From: Buxus sempervirens | Lineage: Eukaryota > Streptophyta > Magnoliopsida > Buxales > Buxaceae | Length of the DNA: 64,000 bases | Direction: 5' to 3' | NCBI GenBank assembly: GCA_947561395.2 | Contig: OX387195.1 | Span: forward strand, 26,117,126-26,181,125 | Shown here: positions 63,477 through 64,000 of the stretch, piece after piece | Position numbering within the stretch: position 1 is the stretch's first letter | How the letters are laid out: every line of letters begins with the position of its first letter | Notes under the pieces: model-generated | Databases searched by the model: none | What the model was told of the DNA's origin: nothing | The model's input: the letters and a program-made list of their open reading frames with translations, nothing else | Translations under genes and position numbers: made by a program

Positions 63477-64000
63477 ACAGACATTGATAGAGGCTTCTGA
63501 TTACCAATTAGATTCGTTGCTTTAATTGGTGTAGTGGAATTACCTATTTCTTTCAATTCTTTATTTCCTATTATCATCTAATTATTTCCAATAGGATTAT
63601 CTCAAAACCTCGTTTTAATCTATTTGTTTAAATAAACGAATATGAAAGAAACAAATATGGAAGCAATAGATTAGTTTAAATCTCATTAAAGTGAAACTCT
63701 CGATTATTTAAATTCATTTACAAAAATATCGGATTGAGTGAAATCACTACATAAGATTATTGTCTTAAATCTTTATTTTTTAATTCGTTTATAAAGTTAT
63801 TATCGTCTTACTATTTCCAATAGGATTATCATAACGAATAATAACTCTATTCTTTTAATTAGAGGCTATTATCCTTTCAAAGATCAATTGTAAATAATAA
63901 CTATTCTGATATATTATTGATTAGAGGTTATTATCCCTTCTACTCTTATTGTCTGATTATTTCCAATAGGACTATCTCAAAACCTCATCTTAAGCGCTTT
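63477..64000. repeat. Repeats at the window end
   Basis: TATTTCCAATAGGA(T/C)TATC occurs at about 63584, 63809 and 63958. The first and third copies continue with TCAAAACCTC. GATTAGAGG(C/T)TATTATCC occurs twice near 63860 and 63922. This may be the start of a tandem or transposon array that continues beyond the window. Confidence 0.5.

Overview
The window is nuclear DNA of a flowering plant. Every recognisable gene is plant-type and split by introns, most of them GT-AG. Intergenic and intron DNA is AT-rich and full of plant transposon families: Helitrons, hAT and Harbinger MITEs, tRNA-derived SINEs, and L1 and RTE LINE pieces. I cannot name the species. The proteins look like those of a dicot or an early-diverging angiosperm. 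No bacterial operon, CRISPR array, virus or organelle segment was seen.

Layout, left to right. A LINE remnant (582-863) precedes a TANGLED1-like gene (TAN1, 1654-3121, +), whose upstream region holds two mitosis-specific activator (MSA) motifs. A Helitron with clear ends follows on the minus strand (4133-6572). The chloroplast dynamin-like FZL gene occupies 7033-20456 (+, 11 exons, 921 aa). A 4 kb spacer with two L1-type insertions and a SINE leads to a FANTASTIC FOUR-like gene (24528-25454, +, one exon). Region 25.5-34 kb is mostly transposons: a hAT element, a Harbinger-type MITE, a second Helitron of the same family on the plus strand, an Au-type SINE and a foldback MITE. Next are an NPK1/ANP-type MAPKKK (42020-35324, -, 17 exons, 682 aa) and a MIRO mitochondrial Rho GTPase (59257-43492, -, 14 exons, 645 aa). 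The MIRO introns carry a hAT MITE, an RTE LINE piece and several simple repeats. A 1.6 kb element with about 420 bp inverted repeats lies at 59685-61326. The window closes with a broken copy of a plant transmembrane-protein gene (62526-63476, +).

The genes do not form a pathway or cluster. TAN1 marks the plant division plane and NPK1/ANP kinases drive cell-plate expansion, so two cytokinesis genes lie about 32 kb apart, which may be chance. FZL and MIRO are both organelle-membrane GTPases, of chloroplast and mitochondrion. FAF-like proteins are linked to shoot-meristem size control.

I rebuilt each multi-exon gene by joining open exons at splice sites while keeping phase, and by comparison with remembered family sequences. 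All four multi-exon intact genes close into full-length frames with no stop. I found no convincing new biological system. The most unusual points are two GC-AG introns in MIRO, the repeated Helitron 3' ends, a possible captured exon, the MSA motifs, and two neighbouring L1-type insertions, one of which is little more than a poly(A) tail.
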